Shown here: piece by piece, positions 33,808 through 41,732 of the stretch
Layout: each line of letters starts with the position of its first letter
How positions within the stretch are numbered: the first letter of the stretch is position 1
Assembly: GCF_014197795.1 (NCBI RefSeq)
Contig: NZ_JACIGI010000006.1
Location: 1 to 64,000, forward strand
Source: Roseospira goensis
GTDB taxonomy: Bacteria > Pseudomonadota > Alphaproteobacteria > Rhodospirillales > Rhodospirillaceae
DNA length: 64,000 bases
Direction of reading: 5' to 3'
Made by a program: the position numbers and the translations under genes
The notes under the pieces: generated by a model
What the model was told of the DNA's origin: nothing
Database searches by the model: none
Seen by the model: only the letters and a program-made list of their open reading frames with translations

Positions 33808-34597
33808 CGCCGGACTCCGCGGCCGTGCCGTCAGGCGGGGGATGGTCGTGGTCGTGCCCCGGCACGTGGCGGTGACGGTACACCGCCAGTGTATCCGCCG
33901 CCGCATGTCCGAACAGCCTTCGGTAGGCCGGGTTCGAGACCACTGCCTCGGGGGTGCCCCGGCACGAGACGTGACCGTTCAGGCAGATCACCGTATCGGT
34001 GGCCGCCATGACCACATGCAGATCGTGCGAGATCAGCAGAATGCCGCAGCCGATGCGGTCGCGGATCTCCCGGATCAGGCCGTACAGCGCCAGTTCGCCG
34101 GGGAAGTCGACCCCCTGCACCGGTTCGTCCAGCACCAGCAGGTCGGGGTCGCGCAGCATGGCGCGCGCCAGCAGGGCGCGCTGGAATTCGCCGCCGGAGA
34201 GGCTCTGAACCTGGGCGCCGATCAGGGGCGCGATGCCGACGGCTTCCAGGGCTTCGCGCACGGCCGCCCGGGGCCGGCGTCCGGTCAGGGTCATCAGGCG
34301 ACCGACCGTCAGCGGCAGTGTCTGGTCCATGGCCAGGCTCTGCGGTACGTAGCCGATGCGGAGTCCGGGGGCGCGCCACATTCGCCCCGCATCGGGAGCC
34401 AGGACGCCGACGACGGTCTTCGCGGTGGTGCTCTTCCCGGATCCGTTGGGACCGATCAGGGTGACGATCTCGCCCCGTCGCACCGTCAGGTCGATGCCGT
34501 GCACGAGCCAGCGGCCGCCCCGGTGCACGCCGATGCCGTGGGCTTCGACGAGCGTGTCGGCGTTCGAGGTCGCGGCGGGAGCTTGAGAGGTGTCCAT
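33800..34597 (-). CDS. znuC: Zinc ABC transporter ATPase ZnuC
   Basis: The 265-residue ATPase has Walker A LIGPNGSGKSTT, Q-loop YVPQSLAMDQTLPLTV, signature LSGGEFQRALLARAM, Walker B LLVLDEPVQGVD and switch His in LLISHDLHVVMA. The C-terminal tail is His/Asp-rich (RHRHVPGHDHDHP), a possible cytosolic zinc-binding or sensing segment. It is first gene of znuC-znuB-zur, divergent from znuA across a Zur box. Confidence 0.95.
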   Translation of the reverse strand: MDTSQAPAATSNADTLVEAHGIGVHRGGRWLVHGIDLTVRRGEIVTLIGPNGSGKSTTAKTVVGVLAPDAGRMWRAPGLRIGYVPQSLAMDQTLPLTVGRLMTLTGRRPRAAVREALEAVGIAPLIGAQVQSLSGGEFQRALLARAMLRDPDLLVLDEPVQGVDFPGELALYGLIREIRDRIGCGILLISHDLHVVMAATDTVICLNGHVSCRGTPEAVVSNPAYRRLFGHAAADTLAVYRHRHVPGHDHDHPPPDGTAAESGDA

Positions 34598-34639
34598 GGC
34601 TGTCCTTGTCCCATGGCGGCTCCCGCTTGCGCAAGCCGA

Positions 34640-34656
34640 ATGTTATATCATAACAT
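34640..34656. promoter_or_regulatory. Zur box between divergent znuC and znuA
   Basis: ATGTTATATCATAACAT matches the alphaproteobacterial Zur operator (inverted ATGTTAT arms, AT-rich centre). It sits midway in the 115-bp gap, 42 bp from the znuC start and 56 bp from the znuA start, where it could repress both directions. Confidence 0.88.
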
Positions 34657-34712
34657 GCGGGCTCGGCCGACGCGACGGCCGAGGGGACCATCGCGCCAAC
34701 AGAGGGGACGCC

Positions 34713-35666
34713 ATGCGACGCGCGTGCGGACTGGCCTTCGGGCTGCTACTCATCGTGACCGGCGGTGCGGCGGCGGCGCAACCCGCCGTGGTCGCCTCCA
34801 TCCCGCCCATCCATGCGCTCGTGGCCGGGGTGATGGCGGGGGTCGGCACGCCCCATCTGGTGGTGCGCGGCGGCCAGTCCCCCCACAGCTACAGCCTGCG
34901 GCCGTCCGACGCCCGGGCGATCGAGACCGCCGACGTGGTGGTGTGGGTCGGGCCCGACCTGGAGGCGTTCCTGGCCGGCCCGCTGGACAGCCTGGCCACC
35001 AACGCACGGGTCGTGGCGCTGGCGGAGGTCGATGGGCTGACCCGGCTGCCGACACGGGGCGGCGGGGTGTTCGACCACGCCGACCATGCGGCCGCCGACG
35101 CGGATCACGATCATGGCCATGATCACGGTCGCGACCATGATCACGGTGCGATGGATATGCACCTGTGGCTCGATCCCGTGAACGCCCGCGCCATGGTCGG
35201 GGCCATCGCGGCCGGGCTGGCGGCCGCCGACCCGGACCATGCCGCCGCCTACCGCGCCAACGCCGATGCGCTGCGGGCGCGCATCGACGCCCTGATCGCG
35301 GAGGTCGAGGCCCTGTTGGCGCCGGTCGCCAGTGCGCCGTTCCTGGTGTTCCACGATGCCTATCAGTACTTCGAGCACCGCTTTGGGGTCGACGCGGTGG
35401 GCACCATCACGGTCAGCCCGGCGGCCATCCCCGGTGCCGCCCGCATCGCCGAGATCCGGACGGCGGTGCGCGACAGCGGCGCCGTTTGCGTGTTCGCCGA
35501 ACCGCAGTTCGAGCCGCGCCTGGTGCGCGTCGTCACCGAGGGGACGGCGGCCCGCACCGGCACCCTCGACCCGCTGGGCGCGGACCTGGAGCCGGGACCG
35601 GGACTGTACGAGGCCCTGATCCGCGGCCTGGCGGAGTCGATGCGATCCTGCCTGGCGGGCGAGTGA
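34713..35666 (+). CDS. znuA: Periplasmic zinc-binding protein ZnuA
   Basis: The 317-residue cluster A-I binding protein has a signal peptide with cleavage after GGAAAA (about 22) and zinc ligands in PPIHALVAGV, a His in SPHSYSLRPSD, a further His in MDMHLWLDP, and an Asp near the C-terminus (TLDPLGADLEPG). A His/Asp-rich loop (HDHGHDHGRDHDHG, about residues 133-146), characteristic of high-affinity ZnuA, precedes MDMHLWLDP. ATG 34713 is the best start; the frame upstream crosses the Zur box. Confidence 0.95.
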   Translation: MRRACGLAFGLLLIVTGGAAAAQPAVVASIPPIHALVAGVMAGVGTPHLVVRGGQSPHSYSLRPSDARAIETADVVVWVGPDLEAFLAGPLDSLATNARVVALAEVDGLTRLPTRGGGVFDHADHAAADADHDHGHDHGRDHDHGAMDMHLWLDPVNARAMVGAIAAGLAAADPDHAAAYRANADALRARIDALIAEVEALLAPVASAPFLVFHDAYQYFEHRFGVDAVGTITVSPAAIPGAARIAEIRTAVRDSGAVCVFAEPQFEPRLVRVVTEGTAARTGTLDPLGADLEPGPGLYEALIRGLAESMRSCLAGE

Positions 35667-35671
35667 TGGGG

Positions 35672-35696
35672 GCCGCGGCGCCGATCGCGCCGCGGC
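35672..35696. terminator. Hairpin between convergent znuA and cytochrome b genes
   Basis: GCCGCGGCGC-CGATC-GCGCCGCGGC is a perfect 10-bp stem with a 5-base loop, 5 bp after the znuA stop and 21 bp from the other stop. It is well placed as a bidirectional terminator, although no T-tract follows on either strand. Confidence 0.5.
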
Positions 35697-35717
35697 GTCG
35701 GGGCGGGCGCGATCGGC

Positions 35718-36383
35718 TCACGGTGCCGGCCGCGCGTTGGGCCGGTCCGGCCGTCCGGCGCTGTTGTCGGGGTGTGGCTCCAGTTCCTCGTAGCCGGTTA
35801 GCATGGCCTTCAGGTAGCCGTAGAACGGCTTGGCCGTGAACCCGGCCATGTAGACGTGACCGATGAAGAACACCAGCATGGCGAAGGCGGCGGCGGTGTG
35901 CACCAGCGCCACCCCGGACAGGGTGATGAGCCCGTCGAGGCCAAGGGCGCCCCAGTCGTTGTAGAACATGTACAGCAGGCCGGTGATCCAGATGATCGGT
36001 GTGATCAGGATGTTGAAGGTGGAGTAGGCCACGCGCTGCACCGGGTTGTGCTTGGCGAGCCGGGTCTTCTTGTAGGGGTGCGATACACCCGGATCGAAAA
36101 TCCCGACGGTGTAGTACCGGATCACGTCGATCATGCCGCGCGGCGTCGGCACGTACTGCTTCCACTCCCCGGTGATCAGGTGCCAGAAGATGGCGAACAC
36201 CCACAACCAGATCAGCACCCACGCGGTCCAGCGGTGCCACTGGGCGGCGGCCTCGTAGCCCAGCCACTCGTAGGCGCCGTTCACCTCGAAGCCGGTGATC
36301 ATCAGGGCCACGATCAGCACCGCCTGGAACCAGTGCCAGAACCGCTCGAAGCGGCTGAAGACCATTACGCGTTCCTTGGTCAT
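35718..36383 (-). CDS. Membrane cytochrome b subunit partnered with octaheme cytochrome, copy 1
   Basis: The 221-residue cytochrome b561/b6-type membrane protein has four helices and candidate heme-ligand His in ERFWHWFQAVLI, AAQWHRWTAWVL, IFWHLITGEW, and VHTAAAFAML..FIGHVYMAG. It probably transfers electrons between quinone and the periplasmic octaheme protein encoded 31 bp upstream. It is very similar to the second copy at 38400-39062, including the start MTKERVMVFSRFERFWHW versus MVKERVMVFSRFERFWHW. The C-terminal tail is Pro/Arg-rich. Confidence 0.85.
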   Translation of the reverse strand: MTKERVMVFSRFERFWHWFQAVLIVALMITGFEVNGAYEWLGYEAAAQWHRWTAWVLIWLWVFAIFWHLITGEWKQYVPTPRGMIDVIRYYTVGIFDPGVSHPYKKTRLAKHNPVQRVAYSTFNILITPIIWITGLLYMFYNDWGALGLDGLITLSGVALVHTAAAFAMLVFFIGHVYMAGFTAKPFYGYLKAMLTGYEELEPHPDNSAGRPDRPNARPAP

Positions 36384-36414
36384 CGCGTACGACTCCTGTG
36401 TCTCGCGGTCTGCA

Positions 36415-38097
36415 TCAGGCGGCGGTGCGGCGCTTGCGCGCGGCGGCGATCAGGCGCGCGAGCCCGTGCCCCAGCACGCCGAGCAGCGTAAGGCCGGCGG
36501 CGCCCCAGCCGACTGCGGTCAGCCAGGGGAAGGTGTCGCGCCCGGGCATGTAGAAGTCGGTCAGGCCGGCCAGGCGGCCGCCGACCGTGTGGCACTCGTT
36601 GCAGCCGACGGCATCCTCTTTCGGCGCCACCATGTGCAGGATCGGCCAGGCGTATTCCGTCTCGACGAAGCCGTACGACCCGGAGAACGAGACCGTCTCG
36701 GCCTGCATGCCGCCGCGCAGGGCCTTGTCCCAGTCGAAGCTCTTCCAGAACGCGGCCTCGTCCTTGCCGAACAGATGCGGCAGCGCCAGCACGTTGTGAC
36801 CGGAATCGTACGGCTGTCGGCCGCGCATGATCTTGAACGGCCAGATGCGGGCGTCAGGGTCGGCGGCGCTGCCCTCGATGGCGTTGATCGGCACCACACC
36901 GGACGGGTCGATGGTCTCGCCGCGCTGGGTGTAGCGCACGATGCCGTTGAACCAGCGGTACTCGGGGGTGACGTCGGCCGCCCATTCGAACGTCCCCTTC
37001 TTGGAGACGTAGAGGGGATAGCCGTCCTCGCCCTTCACCACGTAAGGCTTGCCGGCGTCGTTGAACTGCCCGGCGGTCGACCAGTCCCACCACATCTTGG
37101 TCTTGGGGCCGCCGCGGGCGAACGCGGGCACATGGCAGGTGGTGCAGGCGACGCGGTCCGTGTGCTCGTTCAGCTTCGGGTGGTCGTCGTGGGCCGCCAT
37201 GCCGTGACAACTCTCGCAGGTCGCGCGGGTGTCGTCGGTGTGGCCCGGCACGTCAATGCCGATGCGGTCGACGGCCGTGGTCGTGTAGCGGCTGCCGGTG
37301 ACCTGATGGCTGCCGGTGGTGTGGCAGGTGGAGCAGCGGAAATCGAGCCCGTCGCGGTCCATGTGGACATCAAGCGAGAAATCCGGGTCCGCCATCGACG
37401 AGTCGAGATCGCCATGCTTCACGCCGTCGCCGCCGCCGCCATAGAAGTGGCAGGCCCCGCAGGTCTCGCGCGAGGTCCGGCCGACCGCCTGGGCCACCCG
37501 CGCCAGGTCGACCGCCGGCCAGGGCTTGCCCTGCCAGGTGGTGTCCTCGTACGCGGGGTGTCCGGCGCCGGTGGGGAACTTCTTGTAGGTTCCGGTGGTG
37601 TCATGACAGACGAGGCAATCGACCGCCGTGTCCTGGGTCAGGTCGAACCCGTCGTCCTTCCAGCCGTAGCCGATGTGGCAACTCGTGCACCGTGGCCAAT
37701 TGGTCGCCGTGGCGACGCAGAAGTTGTTGACGACGTTGCGCTTGCCGAGATCCGTCTGGCCCGTCAGCGCGTTGTCGAAGGCCCAGGTCCAATGCGTCGT
37801 GCGGTGCAACTGATCGGCCGCGTTGACATGGCACTCCAGGCACGCGGCCGTGACGGCCGGGCCGCTGTCGAACGGCCCTTGCAGCTCCTCGAACGTGGTG
37901 TGGTCGGCGGTCGAGTCCGGCGCGACCTCGATGCGGCTGGTGCCGGTGATGGCGCCCTGTGCCGCGGCCGACCCGGCCTGAGCGGGGGCCGGGGCCGTGG
38001 TCGCCCACACCAGGACGGCGGCAAGAATGCAACAGATCAGGGCCCGGGCAGCCCGGGAGGTCAGAGTGCCCGGCGGGAGTCGAACGGTGCCGTTCAT
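36415..38097 (-). CDS. Octaheme c-type cytochrome, tetrathionate reductase (OTR) family, copy 1
   Basis: The 560-residue protein has a signal peptide (hydrophobic 16-34, cleavage near AQA 41) and eight CxxCH heme sites at Cys 86, 137, 161, 213, 255, 294, 318 and 499. A C-terminal membrane anchor (about 524-548) is followed by basic residues. Heme count, spacing (seven early hemes, a long gap, then the eighth) and KTKMWWDWSTAG resemble Shewanella octaheme tetrathionate reductase, which reduces tetrathionate, nitrite and hydroxylamine in vitro. Here the protein is membrane-anchored and paired with a cytochrome b, so it is likely quinone-linked. Direction and true substrate are unknown. AAGGGA precedes ATG 38097. 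Confidence 0.88.
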   Translation of the reverse strand: MNGTVRLPPGTLTSRAARALICCILAAVLVWATTAPAPAQAGSAAAQGAITGTSRIEVAPDSTADHTTFEELQGPFDSGPAVTAACLECHVNAADQLHRTTHWTWAFDNALTGQTDLGKRNVVNNFCVATATNWPRCTSCHIGYGWKDDGFDLTQDTAVDCLVCHDTTGTYKKFPTGAGHPAYEDTTWQGKPWPAVDLARVAQAVGRTSRETCGACHFYGGGGDGVKHGDLDSSMADPDFSLDVHMDRDGLDFRCSTCHTTGSHQVTGSRYTTTAVDRIGIDVPGHTDDTRATCESCHGMAAHDDHPKLNEHTDRVACTTCHVPAFARGGPKTKMWWDWSTAGQFNDAGKPYVVKGEDGYPLYVSKKGTFEWAADVTPEYRWFNGIVRYTQRGETIDPSGVVPINAIEGSAADPDARIWPFKIMRGRQPYDSGHNVLALPHLFGKDEAAFWKSFDWDKALRGGMQAETVSFSGSYGFVETEYAWPILHMVAPKEDAVGCNECHTVGGRLAGLTDFYMPGRDTFPWLTAVGWGAAGLTLLGVLGHGLARLIAAARKRRTAA

Positions 38098-38399
38098 GGA
38101 CCGGTGTCCCTTCGTCCGCCGGTCCCCCACGGGCGGACGCCGGACCCGACGGCCCATCCGGCGCCCGTCGCGGTGCCGGGAACGGGGCGGGACGGACCCA
38201 GGGACGGTGCGCGGCCGGCCCCACGTCTGGTCCGGACTCCGCATCGCGCAGACAGGGCGGCCCGCTCCGACCGAGACCGCCCATATTAGATATCACGTAT
38301 ATGTCCCCAGCGGCAATGCGGTTATGGGCAGCACAATGACAATCCGCAACAGCCGGCGGCACACTCCTTGAGGTTTGCCGGGAGGGGTATCCGCCCGTC
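38098..38399. other. Intergenic region between the two octaheme modules
   Basis: This 302-bp gap contains no plausible gene. An AT-richer patch around 38283-38302 (ATATTAGATATCACGTATAT) suggests that module 1 has its own promoter instead of relying only on read-through from module 2. No known FNR, NarL or similar site was recognised. Confidence 0.4.
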
Positions 38400-39062
38400 T
38401 CAGGTCGCCGGCGGGGTCGGGCGCCGGTCGCGGCACGGGTCCTCGGCGGGGTCGATGTAGAGCAGGTCGTAGCCGGTGATCATGGCCTTCAGGTAGGCGT
38501 AGAACGGCTTGCCGGCGAACGCCGCCAGGTAGACGTGACCGACGAAGAAGATCAGCATGGCGAACGCGGCGGCGGTGTGCACCAGCGCCACGGTGCCCAG
38601 GGTCACCGGCCCCTCCAGGCCGGTGTGGACCCACGCGTTGTAGAACATGTAGAGCAGGCCGGAGATCCAGATGACCGGCGAGATCAGCACGTTGAACGCC
38701 AGATAGGCGAGGCGCTGCAACGGGTTGTGCTTGGCCATCCGGGTCTTGCGGTAGGGGTGCGGCACCGAGGCGTCGAGGATGCCCGTGGTGTAGTACCGCG
38801 CCACCGCCAGGATGCCGCGCCGGGTCGGGATGTACTGCTTCCACTCCCCGGTGATGGCGTGCCAGAACAGCACGAAGACCCACAGCCCGATCAGCACCCA
38901 GGCGGCGAGGCGGTGCCACTGCGCGGCCTGCTCGTAGCCGAGCCACCGGTAGGCGCCGTTGACCTCGAAGCCGGTGATCATCAGGGCGATGATGAGCACC
39001 GCCTGGGACCAGTGCCAGAACCGCTCGAAGCGGCTGAACACCATCACGCGTTCCTTGACCAT
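38400..39062 (-). CDS. Membrane cytochrome b subunit partnered with octaheme cytochrome, copy 2
   Basis: The 220-residue, four-helix cytochrome b has the same motif order as copy 1: ERFWHWSQAVLI, AAQWHRLAAWVL, LFWHAITGEWKQYIPT, HTAAAFAMLIFFVGHVYLAAF, KPFYAYLKAMITGYD. The tails diverge after ITGYD/LTGYE, here including a Cys (DPCRDRRP). It lies 26 bp after octaheme gene copy 2. Confidence 0.85.
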   Translation of the reverse strand: MVKERVMVFSRFERFWHWSQAVLIIALMITGFEVNGAYRWLGYEQAAQWHRLAAWVLIGLWVFVLFWHAITGEWKQYIPTRRGILAVARYYTTGILDASVPHPYRKTRMAKHNPLQRLAYLAFNVLISPVIWISGLLYMFYNAWVHTGLEGPVTLGTVALVHTAAAFAMLIFFVGHVYLAAFAGKPFYAYLKAMITGYDLLYIDPAEDPCRDRRPTPPAT

Positions 39063-39088
39063 GGTGTGCGTCTCCTTCGATGCGGTCG

Positions 39089-40741
39089 TCAGCCGGTGCG
39101 CAGGCGGCTGCGGATGGCGGCCCCGATGCGGACCACGCCGTGCAGGACGCACGCCAGCAGGGTCAGGCCGGCCAGGCCCCACCCGGCCAGGGTCAGCCAC
39201 CCGTAGGTGTCCCGGCCGGGCATGTAGAAATCGGTCAGGGCCGCCAGGCGGCCGTGTTTGGTGTGGCACTCGTTGCAGCCGACAGCGTCGTCCTTGGGCG
39301 CCACCATGTGCGCCAGCGGCCACCAGGTCTCGGTTTCGACGAAGCCGTAGCTGCCGGAGAACGCGACCGGCTGCGCCCGCATGCCGGCCTCCAGCGCCTT
39401 CGGCCAGTCGAAGTTGCCCCAGTACGCGGTGTCGTCGTCCCCGAAGACGTGCGGCAGCGCCAGCACGCCGTGGCCGGCGTCGTAGGGCTGGCGGCTGCGC
39501 ATGACCTTGAACGGCCAGATGCGGGCGTCCGGGTCGGACGCGGCGCCCTCGACGGCGTTGATCGTCACCACGCCGGACGGGTCGATGGGCTCGCCGGGGC
39601 GGGTGTAGCGGATCAGGCCATTGAACCAGCGGTATTCGGGGGTGACGTCGGCGCCCCAGCCGAAGGTGCCCTTCTTGGCGGTGTAGGTGGTGTAGCCGTC
39701 GGCGTCGGTCTCGGTCACCGGGGTGCCGTCCTCGGCCAACTGTCCGGCGGTGGACCAGTCCCACCACATCTTGGTCTTGCGCGCACCGCGCGCGAAGGCG
39801 GGGATGTGGCAGGTCTGGCAGGCGACCCGATCGGTGTGATCGTTGAGCTTCGAGTGGTCCTCGTGCGGGGTCTGGCCGTGACAGCTCTCGCAGGTCGCCC
39901 GGGTTTCGTCGGTGTGGCCGGGGACGTCGATGCCGACGGTGTCGGTCGCCTTGGGGGCGTAGCGACTGCCGGTCACCGCATGGCCGCCGGTGGTGTGGCA
40001 GGTCGCGCATTGGAAGTTCAGGCCCGCGGCGTCCATGTGCACGTCCAGGGCGAAATTCGGGGCGATCAGCGAGGTGTCGAGGTCGCCGTGCTTGACGCCG
40101 TCCTCGCCACCGCCGTTGAAGTGGCAGGCGCCGCAGGTGGCGCGGGAGGTGGGGCCGACGTTCCGGGCCACATCGGCAAGGTCCACCGCCGGGTCGGGAT
40201 GGCCGGCGGCGGTCGGCGTCTTGACGTAGCGCCCGGTGGTGTCGTGGCAGACCAGGCAATCCACGGCCGTCTCGGCGGTGTGATCGAAGCCGGCGTCCTC
40301 CCAGCCGTAGCCGATGTGGCAACTCGTGCAGCGCGGCCAGTTGGATTGCACCGAGATGCAGAAGTTGTTGACGACGTTGCGTTTGCCCAGACCGGCCTGA
40401 CCGGTGGCCGGATTGTCGAACGACCAGGTCCAGTGCGTGGTGTCGTGCAGTTGCCGGGCCGCGTTCACGTGGCACTCCAGGCACGCGGCCGTGACCTCGG
40501 GACCGCTCTCGAAGGGGCCGTCCAGTTCGTCGTAGGCGGTGTGGTCGGCGGTGGACTCGTCGGCGACCAGCGGCGTGGCCAGCAGGGCGGTCAACGCGGC
40601 GCCGGGGGCGGCCTGGTCGGCGGCACGCGCAGCGCCGGTCCCGGCCGGACCGCCGACGGCGGCGATACCGAGCATCCAAAGGCACAGAATAGCCATCGTT
40701 CCGCGTCGTCGCCGGGGCGGGCGACGGGCTGGGTCGATCAT
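39089..40741 (-). CDS. Octaheme c-type cytochrome, tetrathionate reductase (OTR) family, copy 2
   Basis: The 550-residue paralogue of copy 1 has eight CxxCH motifs in the same order (first Cys87 in ACLECH, last in GCNECH near the C-terminus) and the same C-terminal membrane span. Differences include a shorter stretch between heme 3 and heme 4 (GHPDPAVDLADV, lacking about 12 residues present in copy 1), and GTFGWGADVTPE versus GTFEWAADVTPE. The N-terminus is Arg-rich before the hydrophobic signal (MAILCLWMLGIAAVG). GGGAGG precedes ATG 40741; ATG at residue 16 is an alternative. The 365-bp region upstream (40742-41106) holds no certain gene; it has an inverted repeat TGCGA-AA-TCGCA near 40902. 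Confidence 0.87.
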   Translation of the reverse strand: MIDPARRPPRRRRGTMAILCLWMLGIAAVGGPAGTGAARAADQAAPGAALTALLATPLVADESTADHTAYDELDGPFESGPEVTAACLECHVNAARQLHDTTHWTWSFDNPATGQAGLGKRNVVNNFCISVQSNWPRCTSCHIGYGWEDAGFDHTAETAVDCLVCHDTTGRYVKTPTAAGHPDPAVDLADVARNVGPTSRATCGACHFNGGGEDGVKHGDLDTSLIAPNFALDVHMDAAGLNFQCATCHTTGGHAVTGSRYAPKATDTVGIDVPGHTDETRATCESCHGQTPHEDHSKLNDHTDRVACQTCHIPAFARGARKTKMWWDWSTAGQLAEDGTPVTETDADGYTTYTAKKGTFGWGADVTPEYRWFNGLIRYTRPGEPIDPSGVVTINAVEGAASDPDARIWPFKVMRSRQPYDAGHGVLALPHVFGDDDTAYWGNFDWPKALEAGMRAQPVAFSGSYGFVETETWWPLAHMVAPKDDAVGCNECHTKHGRLAALTDFYMPGRDTYGWLTLAGWGLAGLTLLACVLHGVVRIGAAIRSRLRTG

Positions 40742-41106
40742 CGGGCGTTGCCTCCCTGTGGTCGCCGCCGCTTGGTCCCTGGGGTGCGTGAGACGCTCCC
40801 TCTGTGGTCGCACGCCCGAACGGCTCGGGGGCGGACTGGATGCGGACGGTCTTGGCTCTTGTTGCCGTTTATTGCTATCGCGCTTCCAAATGCGCAGCAT
40901 TGCGAAATCGCATGGCGCGCGATGCCGCAGTGCGACAATCTACACTCATAGGGTTCTTGCAGGGGCACGGTCGGCCGGTCCGTGGAAGGCCCTGTTGTTT
41001 TACCGGCCCATTGAAAACGCCCCTCATGCCGGACAGGAAGGCCCCGTTATCGCGGGGCGTCGGGGCGTGGTCCATGCTCCATCGACACCGCACAGGGGAA
41101 GCGAAG

Positions 41107-41565
41107 ATGGCGCCCGGCGCGGGTCACCTGATCGGTCTTCTGGATCTGCACCATCACCGCATGATCGCGCGGTGGCGGAACATTATGGATACCGTTGCGT
41201 GTCGGCGCCCGCCGGTCGGGACCGTGGCCGCCGAGATCGCGTTCCTAACCGAGGAGGTGGCCGCGTTCCGGGCCTTCGTCGACCGCCAGGCCGAGGCGCT
41301 GGCACCGTTGCTGGACGGCGGGGCGAAAGCCGTCCTGCGGGTCGAGGCGGCGGCCCTGCATGTCGATATGCGCGCCCTGCAGGCTCTGGTACAGCGCCGC
41401 GGCGAAGGCGATTCCGCCGTCATGGTGACCCTGGCGATCCTCGGGGAACGCTTCCCGGTGGCGATACATCGCAGCCACGCGGCCTTCCAGCGGGCCGTGA
41501 CAGAGCGGCACGGTGGGGTGTGCGGGCGTCTGCACGCGCTGCCGTCGCGTGCCGGCGACGACTGA
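41107..41565 (+). CDS. Hypothetical helical protein
   Basis: The family is not recognised. The frame gives 152 residues with alternating charged/hydrophobic helical pattern (VAAEIAFLTEEVAAFRAFVDRQAEALAPLL, written here only as residues about 39-67) and two His clusters (DLHHHRMI near residue 16, AIHRSHAAF near residue 123) but no catalytic motif. GGGGAAG precedes ATG 41107; an ATG at 41071 is also possible. Its isolated position between the octaheme module and a repeat, and lack of similarity to known families, leave some doubt that it is expressed. Confidence 0.5.
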   Translation: MAPGAGHLIGLLDLHHHRMIARWRNIMDTVACRRPPVGTVAAEIAFLTEEVAAFRAFVDRQAEALAPLLDGGAKAVLRVEAAALHVDMRALQALVQRRGEGDSAVMVTLAILGERFPVAIHRSHAAFQRAVTERHGGVCGRLHALPSRAGDD

Positions 41566-41628
41566 CCGGCCGACGGAACGGTCCCGCCTTCTTCCGTCGG
41601 CCTTCCGTCGACCGGTCACAGGCGATGA

Positions 41629-41688
41629 CAGCCGAGTGCGACAAACCGAAATCGTGCCGCGATTCCGGTTTGTCGCGATAGTCGGTTG
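41629..41688. repeat. 60-bp imperfect palindrome (CGACAAACCG family), left of the paa cluster
   Basis: It starts CAGCCGA and ends TCGGTTG, with internal arms TGCGACAAACCG and CGGTTTGTCGC. It aligns without gaps with 49135-49194, identical at 49 of 60 positions by eye. It lies 43 bp downstream of the paaN stop; the other copy lies 17 bp downstream of paaK. Differences fall mostly in the centre and outer arms. Confidence 0.8.
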
Positions 41689-41703
41689 TAAAATCAATAA
41701 TGT

Positions 41704-41732
41704 AGAGCCGATCCGCGTTCGAAATCGGCTCT
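41704..41732 (-). terminator. Hairpin at the paaN 3' end
   Basis: AGAGCCGAT and ATCGGCTCT pair perfectly (9 bp) around an 11-base loop. The right arm includes bases of the paaN stop codon (41731-41733). It probably contributes to transcript termination together with the palindrome just beyond. Confidence 0.45.

Noticed and set aside
40742-41106. Extension of the 41107 gene upstream to about 40804
   Set aside because: The added sequence is irregular in codon use, overlaps the octaheme promoter region and lacks a start signal better than that at 41107.
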